NCBI GenBank assembly: GCA_903829815.1
Contig: CAIKRR010000076.1
Location: forward strand, 48,349 to 112,348
Direction: 5' to 3'
Length of the DNA stretch: 64,000 nt
DNA from: an uncultured Pseudomonadota bacterium
GTDB taxonomy: Bacteria > Pseudomonadota > Gammaproteobacteria > Burkholderiales > SG8-39
Shown here: in pieces, positions 9,975-18,215 of the stretch
Position numbering within the stretch: position 1 is the stretch's first letter
How the letters are laid out: each line of letters opens with the position of its first letter
Program-made: the position numbers and the translations under genes
The notes under the pieces: generated by a model
Databases searched by the model: none
Seen by the model: the letters and a program-made list of their open reading frames with translations, nothing else
What the model was told of the DNA's origin: nothing

Positions 9975-12122
9975 ATGGAGCGACTCTTCACCGAAGAGAT
10001 CGAGGCGCTGCAACTGGGTGAGGGCGAAACCTTCCACGGCGAGGGGATTCTCGCGGTGACCAAGGGGCTCCTGCAGTCGGGCGTGGCCTATGTCGGTGGT
10101 TACCAGGGCGCACCGGTCTCGCACCTGCTCGATGTGATGGTGCAGGCGCGCGATTATCTGGACACGCTCGGCGTGCATGTCGAGGCCTGCACCAACGAAG
10201 CGTCCGCCGCCGCCATGCTCGGGGCATCGATCAACTATCCGATGCGCGGTGCGGTGACCTGGAAGTCGATCGTCGGTACCAATGTGGCCTCCGACGCGCT
10301 GTCGAACCTTGCCTCGGCTGGCGTCACCGGTGGCGCCCTCATCGTGGTGGGCGAAGATTATGGCGAGGGCGCGAGCGTCATACAGGAACGCACCCACGCC
10401 TTTGCCCTCAAGTCGACGATGTGTCTGGTCGACCCGCGTCCCTCACTGCCGCATATCGTCGATATGGTCGAGGCGTCGTTCGAACTGTCCGAGGCCTGCA
10501 ACGCGCCCGTCATCATGGAACTGCGGATTCGCGCCTGCCATGTGCAGGGGAGCTTTGCGACCCGCGCCAACCGCGCCCCAGCCATCTCGGCGCGCGCACC
10601 GATGGCCGAACCCGCCGCCTTCCTCTATGACCGGCTCGCGCACCCACCAGCCACCTTCCGCCAGGAAAAACTGAAGTCCGATGTGCGCATGCCGGCTGCG
10701 CGCCGCCACATCATGGCGCGCGGCCTGAACGAACAGATCGACGGTGCCCACAGCGAACTTGGGCTCATCGTACAGGGTGGCTTGCACCCCAACCTCGTGC
10801 GGGCAATGCAGCAACTGGGCCTGGCCGATGGCTTCGGAGAGAGCCAGTTGCCGATGCTCATCCTCAACGTGGTCTATCCGCTCGTGCCCGAGCAGATAAG
10901 CGCGTTCTGTGCAAGCCGCCGCGCCGTCCTGGTCATCGAGGAAGGGCAACCGGAATTCATCGAGCAGGAACTGGCGCTCCTGCTCAGACGCGCCGGTGTC
11001 GACACCGCGCTGCACGGCAAGGACATGCTGCCACTTGCAGGCGAGTACACCGCCGAAGTGATCCTGCGCGGCCTTCATCGCTTTGTGGCAACCCACGGCC
11101 CGGACATCGACATCGCAGCAGGCACCCGGACCCTCGAGCATATCGACGCACTGCGCACCCAGGCTGCCAGCGCGCTGGGTACCGGCATGCCTCCACGTCC
11201 ACCCACCTTCTGCGTCGGCTGCCCCGAACGACCGGTGTTCGCCGCCATCAAGCTCGTCGAGCGCGAGGTTGGAACGCCTCACATTGCCGGTGACATCGGC
11301 TGCCATGCACTCGCCACGTTCGAACCGTTTTCAGTCGGCAACTCGATTCTCGGCTACGGTATGGGACTGGCCAGTGCGGCCGCAGTGGGGCCTGCGATGA
11401 ATCGTCGCACCCTCTCGATCATGGGCGATGGGGGCTTCTGGCACAACGGCTTCCTGTCTGGGGTGTCATCCGCCCTGCACAACGGTGACGATTCGATTCT
11501 GGTGGTGATGAAGAACGGCTACACCTCGGCCACCGGCACACAGGATCTCCTGTCGACCCCGGCCGAGAGCGCCCGTGCAGCTGCGCGCGCCAACAGTGCA
11601 GTGCATGCCGATCAGCGTATCGAACAGACGCTCAAAGGGGCTGGCGTACGCTGGCTTCGCACCGTCAACAACTACCGGGTCGGTGACATGGTGGGTGTCC
11701 TGCGCGAGGCCTTCACCACGGCCGAGGGCGGCCTCAAGGTCATCATCGCCGAGGGCGAATGCCAGCTCGAGCGTCAGCGTCGGATACGGCCGATTCTGGC
11801 AGGCCTGCTGCGCGCGGGGAAACGCGTCGTTCGCACCCGGTTCGGCGTGGACGCCGACACCTGCTCGGGCGATCATTCCTGCATACGACTCTCGGGCTGT
11901 CCTTCGCTCACGTTGCGTGATTCGGGTGACCCGCTCAAGGTCGACCCGGTGGTCCAGGTAAACCACGCCTGTGTCGGCTGTGGTCTCTGTGGCGAAGTGG
12001 CTCACGCGGCCGTCCTCTGCCCCTCGTTCTACCGCGCCGAGATCGTGCAGAATCCTGGATTGATCGACCGCCTGCTCTGGGGCGTACGCAATCGCGTGAC
12101 CGGCTGGCTGGCACCGCAGTGA
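9975..12122 (+). CDS. iorA: Indolepyruvate-type 2-oxoacid:ferredoxin oxidoreductase, alpha subunit, copy 2
   Basis: A 715-residue paralogue of the gene at 6126, with the same domain order and long identical stretches (GEGILAVTKGLLQSGVAYVG, MGDGGFWHNGF, GDHSCIRLSGCPSLTLRDSG). TPP-binding GDGG lies near residue 483; the Fe-S region is about 629-680 and again shows C-x5-C-x5-CP then CVGCGLCGE. The segment after the TPP motif differs: TQDLLSTPAESARAAARANS replaces the shorter TQHIPSSPHQAD of copy 1. Differences of this kind near the active site suggest a different substrate rather than a redundant copy. GAGGAG lies eight bases before ATG 9975. All catalytic motifs are intact, so it is not a decaying duplicate. 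Confidence 0.85.
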   Translation: MERLFTEEIEALQLGEGETFHGEGILAVTKGLLQSGVAYVGGYQGAPVSHLLDVMVQARDYLDTLGVHVEACTNEASAAAMLGASINYPMRGAVTWKSIVGTNVASDALSNLASAGVTGGALIVVGEDYGEGASVIQERTHAFALKSTMCLVDPRPSLPHIVDMVEASFELSEACNAPVIMELRIRACHVQGSFATRANRAPAISARAPMAEPAAFLYDRLAHPPATFRQEKLKSDVRMPAARRHIMARGLNEQIDGAHSELGLIVQGGLHPNLVRAMQQLGLADGFGESQLPMLILNVVYPLVPEQISAFCASRRAVLVIEEGQPEFIEQELALLLRRAGVDTALHGKDMLPLAGEYTAEVILRGLHRFVATHGPDIDIAAGTRTLEHIDALRTQAASALGTGMPPRPPTFCVGCPERPVFAAIKLVEREVGTPHIAGDIGCHALATFEPFSVGNSILGYGMGLASAAAVGPAMNRRTLSIMGDGGFWHNGFLSGVSSALHNGDDSILVVMKNGYTSATGTQDLLSTPAESARAAARANSAVHADQRIEQTLKGAGVRWLRTVNNYRVGDMVGVLREAFTTAEGGLKVIIAEGECQLERQRRIRPILAGLLRAGKRVVRTRFGVDADTCSGDHSCIRLSGCPSLTLRDSGDPLKVDPVVQVNHACVGCGLCGEVAHAAVLCPSFYRAEIVQNPGLIDRLLWGVRNRVTGWLAPQ

Positions 12123-12163
12123 GGGCAGTCGCTCACTACCCTCACTCATCGACGACACACACC

Positions 12164-12958
12164 ATGATCCAGACCCTCTCGACGCTCGCCGTCACCGAAC
12201 CCGCACCCGGCCTCTTGCTGGTGACGCTCAACCGGCCTGAAGTGGCCAATGCCATCAATACCCAGTGCGGACGCGACCTGAAGACCGTTTTCCAGGGACT
12301 GGAAAACGACTTTCGACCTTATCGCTGCGTGGTCATCACCGGCGCGGGGGAACGCGCATTCTGCGCAGGCGGCGACCTGAAGGAGCGGAACACGCTCGAC
12401 AACGAACAGTGGGTGCTGCAGCACGAACTGTTCGAAGCCGCCTTTCGCTACATCATCAACTGCCCGCTCCCGGTCATCGCGGCCGTGAATGGCGCGGCTT
12501 ACGGCGGCGGGCTCGAACTCGTGCTTGCCTGCGACTTTGCCTACGCGGCAGGCACCGCACGCTTTGCGCTCACCGAAACGTCGTTGGGCATCATGCCTGG
12601 CTGTGGTGGAACGCAAGCCCTGCCCCGCATCGTCGGCGAGCGTCGGGCCAAGGAGCTGATCCTGTCGGCGCGTGCGTTCAGCGCCCAGGAGGCACTCGAC
12701 TGGGGCATCGTCAATGCGCTGAGCGAACCTGGCAAGGTGCTTGCCGATACGCTCGCCATTGCACAACGCGTCGCCGACAACGCACCGCTGTCGGTGCGCC
12801 AGGCCAAACAGTCGATTCACTATGGCATGCAGATGGACCTGCGCTCGGGGATGATGTTCGAGATCGAGGCCTACCAGCGGATGGTCGGTAGCGAAGACCG
12901 CCTCGAAGGGGTGAAGGCCTTCAACGAGCGCAGAAAGCCGCAGTGGAAGGGCCGCTGA
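12164..12958 (+). CDS. Enoyl-CoA hydratase/isomerase family protein
   Basis: A 264-residue crotonase-fold protein. It has the oxyanion-hole segments AFCAGGDLKE and AAVNGAAYGGGLELVLACDF. Both positions usually holding the hydratase glutamates are present (GGGLELVLACD and ALTETSLGIMPGCGGTQ), so hydration of an enoyl-CoA is plausible. These proteins act on CoA thioesters in fatty-acid or aromatic ring-cleavage beta-oxidation, which fits the upstream acyl-CoA-forming oxidoreductases. A GTG at 12119 overlapping the iorA stop would extend it by 15 residues; ATG 12164 gives the family-typical start. The exact substrate is unknown. Confidence 0.88.
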   Translation: MIQTLSTLAVTEPAPGLLLVTLNRPEVANAINTQCGRDLKTVFQGLENDFRPYRCVVITGAGERAFCAGGDLKERNTLDNEQWVLQHELFEAAFRYIINCPLPVIAAVNGAAYGGGLELVLACDFAYAAGTARFALTETSLGIMPGCGGTQALPRIVGERRAKELILSARAFSAQEALDWGIVNALSEPGKVLADTLAIAQRVADNAPLSVRQAKQSIHYGMQMDLRSGMMFEIEAYQRMVGSEDRLEGVKAFNERRKPQWKGR

Positions 12959-13022
12959 GGCTGCACAGCGCAGCGACCTGCGCGCGAGCCCCCGGCATCA
13001 GAAAGAACACCGTGGAGACAGA

Positions 13023-14225
13023 ATGACATTGACGAAGATGACACCGACGAGCGAGCGGCGCCCCTCCCTTGATCGCGCCTCGCGCACAGCCGCACGGGCG
13101 CTGGGACTCGCGCTCACTGCCAGCCTTTGTCTGGACACGGCAGCATTCGCGCAGACACCGGCAAGCCCGATCATCGTGGGCGAAGTCACGCCGCTCACCG
13201 GGCCGGCTGCCACCGTGGGCACACGGCTGAATCAGGTGAATCGCCTGTGGGCAGATGACCTCAACCGGCGTGGCGGCATCAACGGACGACGCATCGAACT
13301 CATCACCTGCAATGACGAATCGCGGCCCGAACGGGCGGCCAGTTGCACGCGCGATCTCATCGAAAAGGGCACCAGCCTCTTTCTGTTGAACGCGCTCACG
13401 GCCGGTGTTCGTGCATCGATGCCGCTGCTTGCCAACGGCCCGGTGGCACTGGTACTCACACCCAACATCCTGCCTGCACCCGCCACATTTCTCTTTCAGG
13501 TGAGCCCCGCCGAGACCGACCTCACCCAAGCCATCGCGCAGTGGCTGCGCGCCGGCAAGGCCAGCAGCCTCGCCGTGGTGGCTGCCACCGATGCGAGCGG
13601 CGAGAGCGCGATCCAGGCTGCACGGAAGATATTTCCGCCAGCCGGCATCGACATGCGTCTGGCACGCATCGATCTGCGCGCAACCGACGCATCGAGCCAA
13701 CTGGCGGCGGTAGCCGCTGAAGGCGTGGGCGCGATCTACTCGGCCTACTCGGGCGGTGGTGCGGGCGTGGTCGTGAAGAGCTACCGCAACTTCGATCTCA
13801 CCCTGCCCCTCATCGTGAGCTATGCCAACATCAACGCAGCCTTTCTGCGCCTCATCCGTGATGACATGCCGCGCCGACTGCTCGGTACGAGCATCAGCGC
13901 GCTGGTGCCCGAAGAACTGACCTCGAGTGCCGCCCGGGCCCGGACGGCTGCCTTCGGACAACGCTATCAGGAGGTCTACAACGAGCCGCCGGACATGCTC
14001 AATCTCATCGGCAAGCTCTCGGTGGATACCGCCGAGGCGGTACTTCGCAACGTGAAGAACCCCGCTGACGCGCGCGCCGTGAAGCAGTATCTGGAAACAA
14101 ACCCGGTGGAGAGCCTGCACACGATACGTTTCAGCCCCGAAAACCATGTGGGGCTGGGCGAAGCCGACACGATGGTCGTGGAATGGCGAGGCGATCGCTG
14201 GGCTCGCGCCGGAGCGGTGCGATGA
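13023..14225 (+). CDS. ABC-type (Leu/Ile/Val-like) periplasmic substrate-binding protein
   Basis: A 400-residue exported protein with a signal peptide ending AAFAQ. The mature domain starts PIIVGEVTPLTGPAATVGTR and continues RLWADDLNRRGGINGRRIEL, a classic LivJ/LivK type I periplasmic-binding pattern. Later segments such as FQVSPAETDLTQAIAQWLRA and PDMLNLIGKLSVDTAEAVLR also match. These proteins bind branched amino acids, amides or aromatic carboxylates. The companion permeases and ATPases are not in the window, so it is an orphan. GGAGAC precedes ATG 13023. Its stop overlaps the P450 start (ATGA), implying translational coupling. Confidence 0.88.
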   Translation: MTLTKMTPTSERRPSLDRASRTAARALGLALTASLCLDTAAFAQTPASPIIVGEVTPLTGPAATVGTRLNQVNRLWADDLNRRGGINGRRIELITCNDESRPERAASCTRDLIEKGTSLFLLNALTAGVRASMPLLANGPVALVLTPNILPAPATFLFQVSPAETDLTQAIAQWLRAGKASSLAVVAATDASGESAIQAARKIFPPAGIDMRLARIDLRATDASSQLAAVAAEGVGAIYSAYSGGGAGVVVKSYRNFDLTLPLIVSYANINAAFLRLIRDDMPRRLLGTSISALVPEELTSSAARARTAAFGQRYQEVYNEPPDMLNLIGKLSVDTAEAVLRNVKNPADARAVKQYLETNPVESLHTIRFSPENHVGLGEADTMVVEWRGDRWARAGAVR

Positions 14226-15481
14226 GCGAGCAGGTCGATGGGCCTGGTCTCATCCGGGATATTGCCCAGCGCTATGATCCGTTTGGTGCAGCGCTGCTCG
14301 ATGACCCCTACCCGTTCTTCGCCGAAGCTCAGGCCGCAACCCCCGCCTTCTTCAGCGAGCGCTTGCAACACTGGGTCATCACCCGGCACGCCGATGTGCG
14401 CGAAGTACTGCGCAACACGACGCTCTACTCAGCCGCCAACACGCTCGAGACCCTGAAGCCGCTGTGCCCCTACGCACGGCAGGTGCTGGTGGAAGGGGCG
14501 GTGCGACCACCGCCCGCACTCACCAACAATGATCCGCCCTCGCACACCCGCGCGCGGCGCATTGCCAATGCAGCCTTCACGCCGCGCCGTGTCGCGCAAA
14601 TGGAAGATTTCATTCGAGCAACCACGCGCCGGTTCATCGCCGAGCGCTTCAGGGACGGTCGCGCCGATCTCATCCGCGACCTTGCCTGGGAACTGCCGGC
14701 GCTGGTGATCTTCGACGTGATCGGACTCTCGGACGAAGAAGTTCACCGCATCAAGGCTGCCGCGCAGAACCGCCTGCTCTTCAACTGGGGATTTCCCAGC
14801 GATGAAGAGCAGACCGCGCTTGCACGCGACACCGTGGCCTTGTGGCATTTCATCCAGGCCTTCGTCCAGCGCCGGGCCGAACACCCCGGTGAGGATTTCA
14901 CCAGCGACCTTCTGCGCGGGCGCGATGAAGGTGCAGGCGGCCTCAGCCAGGGGGAAGCCTGCTCGGTGCTGCTTGCACTGCTCGTGGCCGGCCACGAAAC
15001 CACGACCTCGCTCATCGGCAATGCGGTACGCTGGCTACTGCGCGATCGCAGCCACTGGGATGCGGTTCGCGAAGACCCGACACGACTACCCAACGCCGTG
15101 GAGGAAGTGCTGCGGATCGAACCCTCGATCCATACCTGGCGGCGCCGCAGCCTCGCCCCGGCCCGATTTGGTGACATCGCTGTGCCCTCGGGCGCGAACC
15201 TGCTGCTCCTGATTGGCGCCGCGAATCACGACCCGGCCGTGTTCGCCGATCCGGAACGCTTCGACATGGGCCGCATGAACGCACGCGAGCATCTGTCGTT
15301 TGGATATGGCGCCCACATCTGCCTGGGGGCACCGCTGGCTCGCCTCGAAGCGCGGGTGGTGCTCGAGGAACTCGGGCGTGCATTTCCCGATCTGGCGATC
15401 GACCCGGACTGGCAGATGCAGGTGTTGCCCACGCTCTCGTTCCGGGGGCCGACCGAGTTGCCGGTGTTCTGGCGCAATTGA
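14222..15481 (+). CDS. Cytochrome P450 monooxygenase
   Basis: A 419-residue soluble bacterial P450. The oxygen-binding I-helix shows AGHETTTSL (about residue 256), the K-helix shows NAVEEVLRIEP with the ExxR pair, and the haem loop is FGYGAHICLGAPLARLEARV with the axial Cys (about residue 366). Length and soluble N-terminus match class I bacterial P450s, which receive electrons through a ferredoxin and reductase; none is adjacent, although IOR enzymes encoded upstream reduce ferredoxin. ATG 14222 overlaps the previous stop as ATGA, so the 14183 in-frame start is rejected. The substrate is unknown; hydroxylation of an aromatic or terpenoid acid is a guess from context. Confidence 0.92.
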   Translation: MSEQVDGPGLIRDIAQRYDPFGAALLDDPYPFFAEAQAATPAFFSERLQHWVITRHADVREVLRNTTLYSAANTLETLKPLCPYARQVLVEGAVRPPPALTNNDPPSHTRARRIANAAFTPRRVAQMEDFIRATTRRFIAERFRDGRADLIRDLAWELPALVIFDVIGLSDEEVHRIKAAAQNRLLFNWGFPSDEEQTALARDTVALWHFIQAFVQRRAEHPGEDFTSDLLRGRDEGAGGLSQGEACSVLLALLVAGHETTTSLIGNAVRWLLRDRSHWDAVREDPTRLPNAVEEVLRIEPSIHTWRRRSLAPARFGDIAVPSGANLLLLIGAANHDPAVFADPERFDMGRMNAREHLSFGYGAHICLGAPLARLEARVVLEELGRAFPDLAIDPDWQMQVLPTLSFRGPTELPVFWRN

Positions 15482-15571
15482 GGTGGCAGGGGCAAGGCGC
15501 ATGACGACATGGTCTCGAGCGACCATCGCACCAGCGCTCAGCATGACTCGAACGATGAAGGAAGTCGCCCG

Positions 15572-16354
15572 ATGAAAACCGTACTGGTCATCACCTGCCA
15601 CCCCGATACGCGCTCGCTCACCGGCGCGCTGCGCGACCACACCGTGGTCACGCTCACGCGTCTCGGACACGCCGTGGAACAGTCGGACCTGCATGCCATG
15701 CGCTGGAAGGCCACGGTCGATCACGATGACTTTCCGGCCGAAGAACCCGCTGCGCGCCTGCAACCGGGTGCGGCCTCGCGACGTGCGACCCTGGGCGGCA
15801 CGCTGACCCCCGACGTGCAGGTCGAGCAGGCCAAACTGCTGCGCGCCGATGCCATCGTGCTGCACTTTCCGCTCTGGTGGTTCGCGATGCCCGCCATGCT
15901 CAAGGGCTGGTTCGACCGGGTGTTCAGCAACGGCTTCGGTTACGGCATCATGCCGGCGGCAGGCACCCCCGGCCAGGCCAGCCTTCGCTATGGCGAGGGG
16001 CGCCTTGCCGGCAAGCGAGCACTCATCTGTGTGACCACGGGCGGCCTGCCGAGCCACTTCAGCGAGCGGGGCATCAACGGCCCACTCGAATCCCTGCTCT
16101 TCCCGCTGACCCACGGCACGCTCTGGTACGCGGGTATCGACGTGCTACCCCTGCACGGCATCTTTGGCACCAACCGACTCAAGCCCGATGAGTTCACACC
16201 GGTTGCGAGGGCCTGGGACACACGCCTTGCCGGATTGTTCAGCGATGCACCGATCGCCTGGCGCGCGCAGAATGGCGGTGACTATGATGACGGCTTGTGC
16301 CTGCGCGAGGGCCTGGGCGGTGGCACGACCGGTTTCGACCTGCACCGACGCTGA
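15572..16354 (+). CDS. NAD(P)H dehydrogenase (quinone)-like flavodoxin-fold protein
   Basis: A 260-residue protein starting MKTVLVITCHPDTRSLTGAL, the flavodoxin-like NQO/KefF/MdaB opening that binds FMN or FAD phosphate. It also has the family segments DAIVLHFPLWWFAMPAMLKG, WFDRVFSNGFGYG and ALICVTTGGLPSHFS. Such enzymes reduce quinones or related electrophiles by two electrons. AAGGAAG lies before ATG 15572; an upstream in-frame start at 15509 would add an unstructured 21 residues and is unlikely. It sits between the P450 and a cytochrome c/flavoprotein pair, so a redox or detoxification role is likely, with substrate unresolved. Confidence 0.85.
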   Translation: MKTVLVITCHPDTRSLTGALRDHTVVTLTRLGHAVEQSDLHAMRWKATVDHDDFPAEEPAARLQPGAASRRATLGGTLTPDVQVEQAKLLRADAIVLHFPLWWFAMPAMLKGWFDRVFSNGFGYGIMPAAGTPGQASLRYGEGRLAGKRALICVTTGGLPSHFSERGINGPLESLLFPLTHGTLWYAGIDVLPLHGIFGTNRLKPDEFTPVARAWDTRLAGLFSDAPIAWRAQNGGDYDDGLCLREGLGGGTTGFDLHRR

Positions 16355-16386
16355 GCACCACTGGCCCGATCACTGGAGCGAAGGAC

Positions 16387-16785
16387 ATGATGAGCGTCAC
16401 CTCGCAATGCACACCCCACCGGTCCAGCCGCGGCTGGCCACTGCTGCTTGCACTGTGCGCGCTCGCCAGCAGCGCACTCGCAGACGAGGCCTCGCGTGCA
16501 CGGGGCCTGGCCGCCAACTGCACGACCTGCCATGGCAGCGACGGGCGCAGCGTGGGTGAGGTGCCCCCATCGCTCGCCGGACGCGACCGTGCGGCGCTGC
16601 TGCAGACGCTGCTTGATTACCGCTCGGGCCAGCGCGCATCGATGATCATGGAGCAGCACGCGCGTGGCTATTCGGATGCCCAACTCGCGCTCATCGCCGA
16701 CTGGTTTGCGCGCCTGCCCGTGGGCTCGGCCAGTGCCGCACCTGGCGTCGACAGCAGCGCGAGCACCGGAGCACGCCAGCCATGA
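16387..16785 (+). CDS. Small c-type cytochrome, flavocytochrome c (FccA-like) subunit
   Basis: A 132-residue exported monohaem cytochrome c. The signal peptide has core GWPLLLALCALASSALA, then the mature N-terminus carries ARGLAANCTTCHGSDGRSVG with the CxxCH haem site. A distal Met ligand is probably in SMIMEQHARGYSDAQLALIA. GAAGGAC precedes ATG 16387. The stop overlaps the next gene's ATG (ATGA). In flavocytochrome c sulfide dehydrogenases a cytochrome gene like this is paired with the flavoprotein, and the cytochrome takes its electrons in the periplasm. Related cytochromes occur in Sox systems, so FccA is an inference from the neighbour. Confidence 0.8.
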   Translation: MMSVTSQCTPHRSSRGWPLLLALCALASSALADEASRARGLAANCTTCHGSDGRSVGEVPPSLAGRDRAALLQTLLDYRSGQRASMIMEQHARGYSDAQLALIADWFARLPVGSASAAPGVDSSASTGARQP

Positions 16786-18098
16786 GTACGCCAATCCGCA
16801 ACACGCCCACGACCCGCACGCCAGGCGCGTGCACCTCGCGCCGAGCATTCATCCGCAGCGGTGCAAGCCTGGCTGCAGCCAGCGCGTTCGTCACACGAGC
16901 CGGTGCCACCGAAGGCCCGCGCGCCCGTGTGGTGGTGGTCGGTGGGGGCTTTGGCGGTGCGACTGCAGCACGTACGCTCAAGCGCTGGGCACCTGCACTC
17001 GAAGTCACGCTGATCGAGCGCGACGCCGCCTTCATCTCCTGCCCGCTCAGCAATCTGGTACTCGCGGGCAACGCGCGTATCGCCGACCTCACCTTCGGTT
17101 ACCAGTCCCTTGAACGCCTCGGTATCCGGGTGATTCGGGGCGAGGTGATGGCGATCGATGCATCGACGCGCACCGTGCGGCTTGCCAGTGGCGAGCGACT
17201 GCCCTACGACCGTGCCATCGTGTCACCGGGGGTCGAGTTCGACCTTGCGGGCATTCCCGGCCTGCAGGCGCCCGCTGCGCTCGCGGCCATGCCGATTGCC
17301 TGGAAGGCAGGCCCCGAAACACTGCGACTGCGACAACACCTGGAAGCCATGCCCGATGGCGGCGTGTTCGTGATGCACATTCCCCAGGCGCCCTACCGCT
17401 GCCCGCCCGGCCCCTACGAGCGCGCCTGCCAGGTCGCCGACTACTTCACGCGCGAGAAGCCCCGCTCCAAGGTCATCGTGCTCGATGCCAACCCCGATCT
17501 GGTGTCAAAGAAGGCCCTCTTCATGGCGGCCTGGAACGGCCCTTACAAGGGCATGGTCGAGTACCGACCCAACAGCGAACTGGCCGATGTGGATGGGCCG
17601 GCCAGGACCGTGAAACTCGTGTTCGACGATGTGCCCGGTGGCGTAGTCAATGTGATCCCGCCCCAGCGTGCCGGTGCCATGGCTGAAGCCAGTGGTCTGG
17701 TCACCGCCAACCGACGCTGGTGCGGCGTCGACTGGCTGACGATGGAGTCGGTTGCAGTGAAGGGCGTGCATGTGCTGGGCGATGCCACGCTGTCGGCCTC
17801 GATCATGCCCAAGTCAGCCACCATGGCCAATCAGCATGCCAAGCTCGCCGCAGCGGCCATCATCGACCTGTTGGCCGATCGACCGGTGGAGCCCAACCCC
17901 ACCCTCATCAACACCTGCTACAGCTTTGTCGATGCGGTGCGCGCAGGGCATGTGGCCACGGTGCATGCGTATGATGCCACCGAGCGCACGATGAGCGTCG
18001 TGAAGGGCTCGGGTGGCCTCTCGCGCGAAGCCAATGCCACTGAGGGTGCACATGCCTGGGGCTGGGCGAGGAACATCTGGGGTGAGGCGCTGGGGTAG
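16782..18098 (+). CDS. FCSD-type FAD oxidoreductase (sulfide dehydrogenase flavoprotein, FccB-like)
   Basis: A 438-residue flavoprotein. It starts with a twin-arginine-like signal (TSRRAFIRSGASLAAASAFV), so it is probably folded in the cytoplasm with FAD and exported by Tat. FAD binding is by VVVVGGGFGGATAARTLKRW, followed by FISCPLSNLVLAGNARIADL, a motif seen in flavocytochrome c sulfide dehydrogenases. Two further cysteines, in APYRCPPGPYE and ANRRWCGVDW, match the family's redox-active disulfide. GVHVLGDATLSASIMPKSAT binds FAD late in the chain. With the cytochrome it would oxidise sulfide or a related thiol and pass electrons to cytochrome c. The genes sit in a heterotroph-like context, so the physiological donor is uncertain. 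Confidence 0.85.
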   Translation: MSTPIRNTPTTRTPGACTSRRAFIRSGASLAAASAFVTRAGATEGPRARVVVVGGGFGGATAARTLKRWAPALEVTLIERDAAFISCPLSNLVLAGNARIADLTFGYQSLERLGIRVIRGEVMAIDASTRTVRLASGERLPYDRAIVSPGVEFDLAGIPGLQAPAALAAMPIAWKAGPETLRLRQHLEAMPDGGVFVMHIPQAPYRCPPGPYERACQVADYFTREKPRSKVIVLDANPDLVSKKALFMAAWNGPYKGMVEYRPNSELADVDGPARTVKLVFDDVPGGVVNVIPPQRAGAMAEASGLVTANRRWCGVDWLTMESVAVKGVHVLGDATLSASIMPKSATMANQHAKLAAAAIIDLLADRPVEPNPTLINTCYSFVDAVRAGHVATVHAYDATERTMSVVKGSGGLSREANATEGAHAWGWARNIWGEALG

Positions 18099-18215
18099 GT
18101 GGGCGCCGTGGATGGTGGTGACCGGTTACGGATGGCAGGGATTTGTGCCGGGAAACGCAGCGTGACAGCCCGGATTGCGGTTCGCCTGAAGTGACCCTCG
18201 CACAGCACAAGGCGC

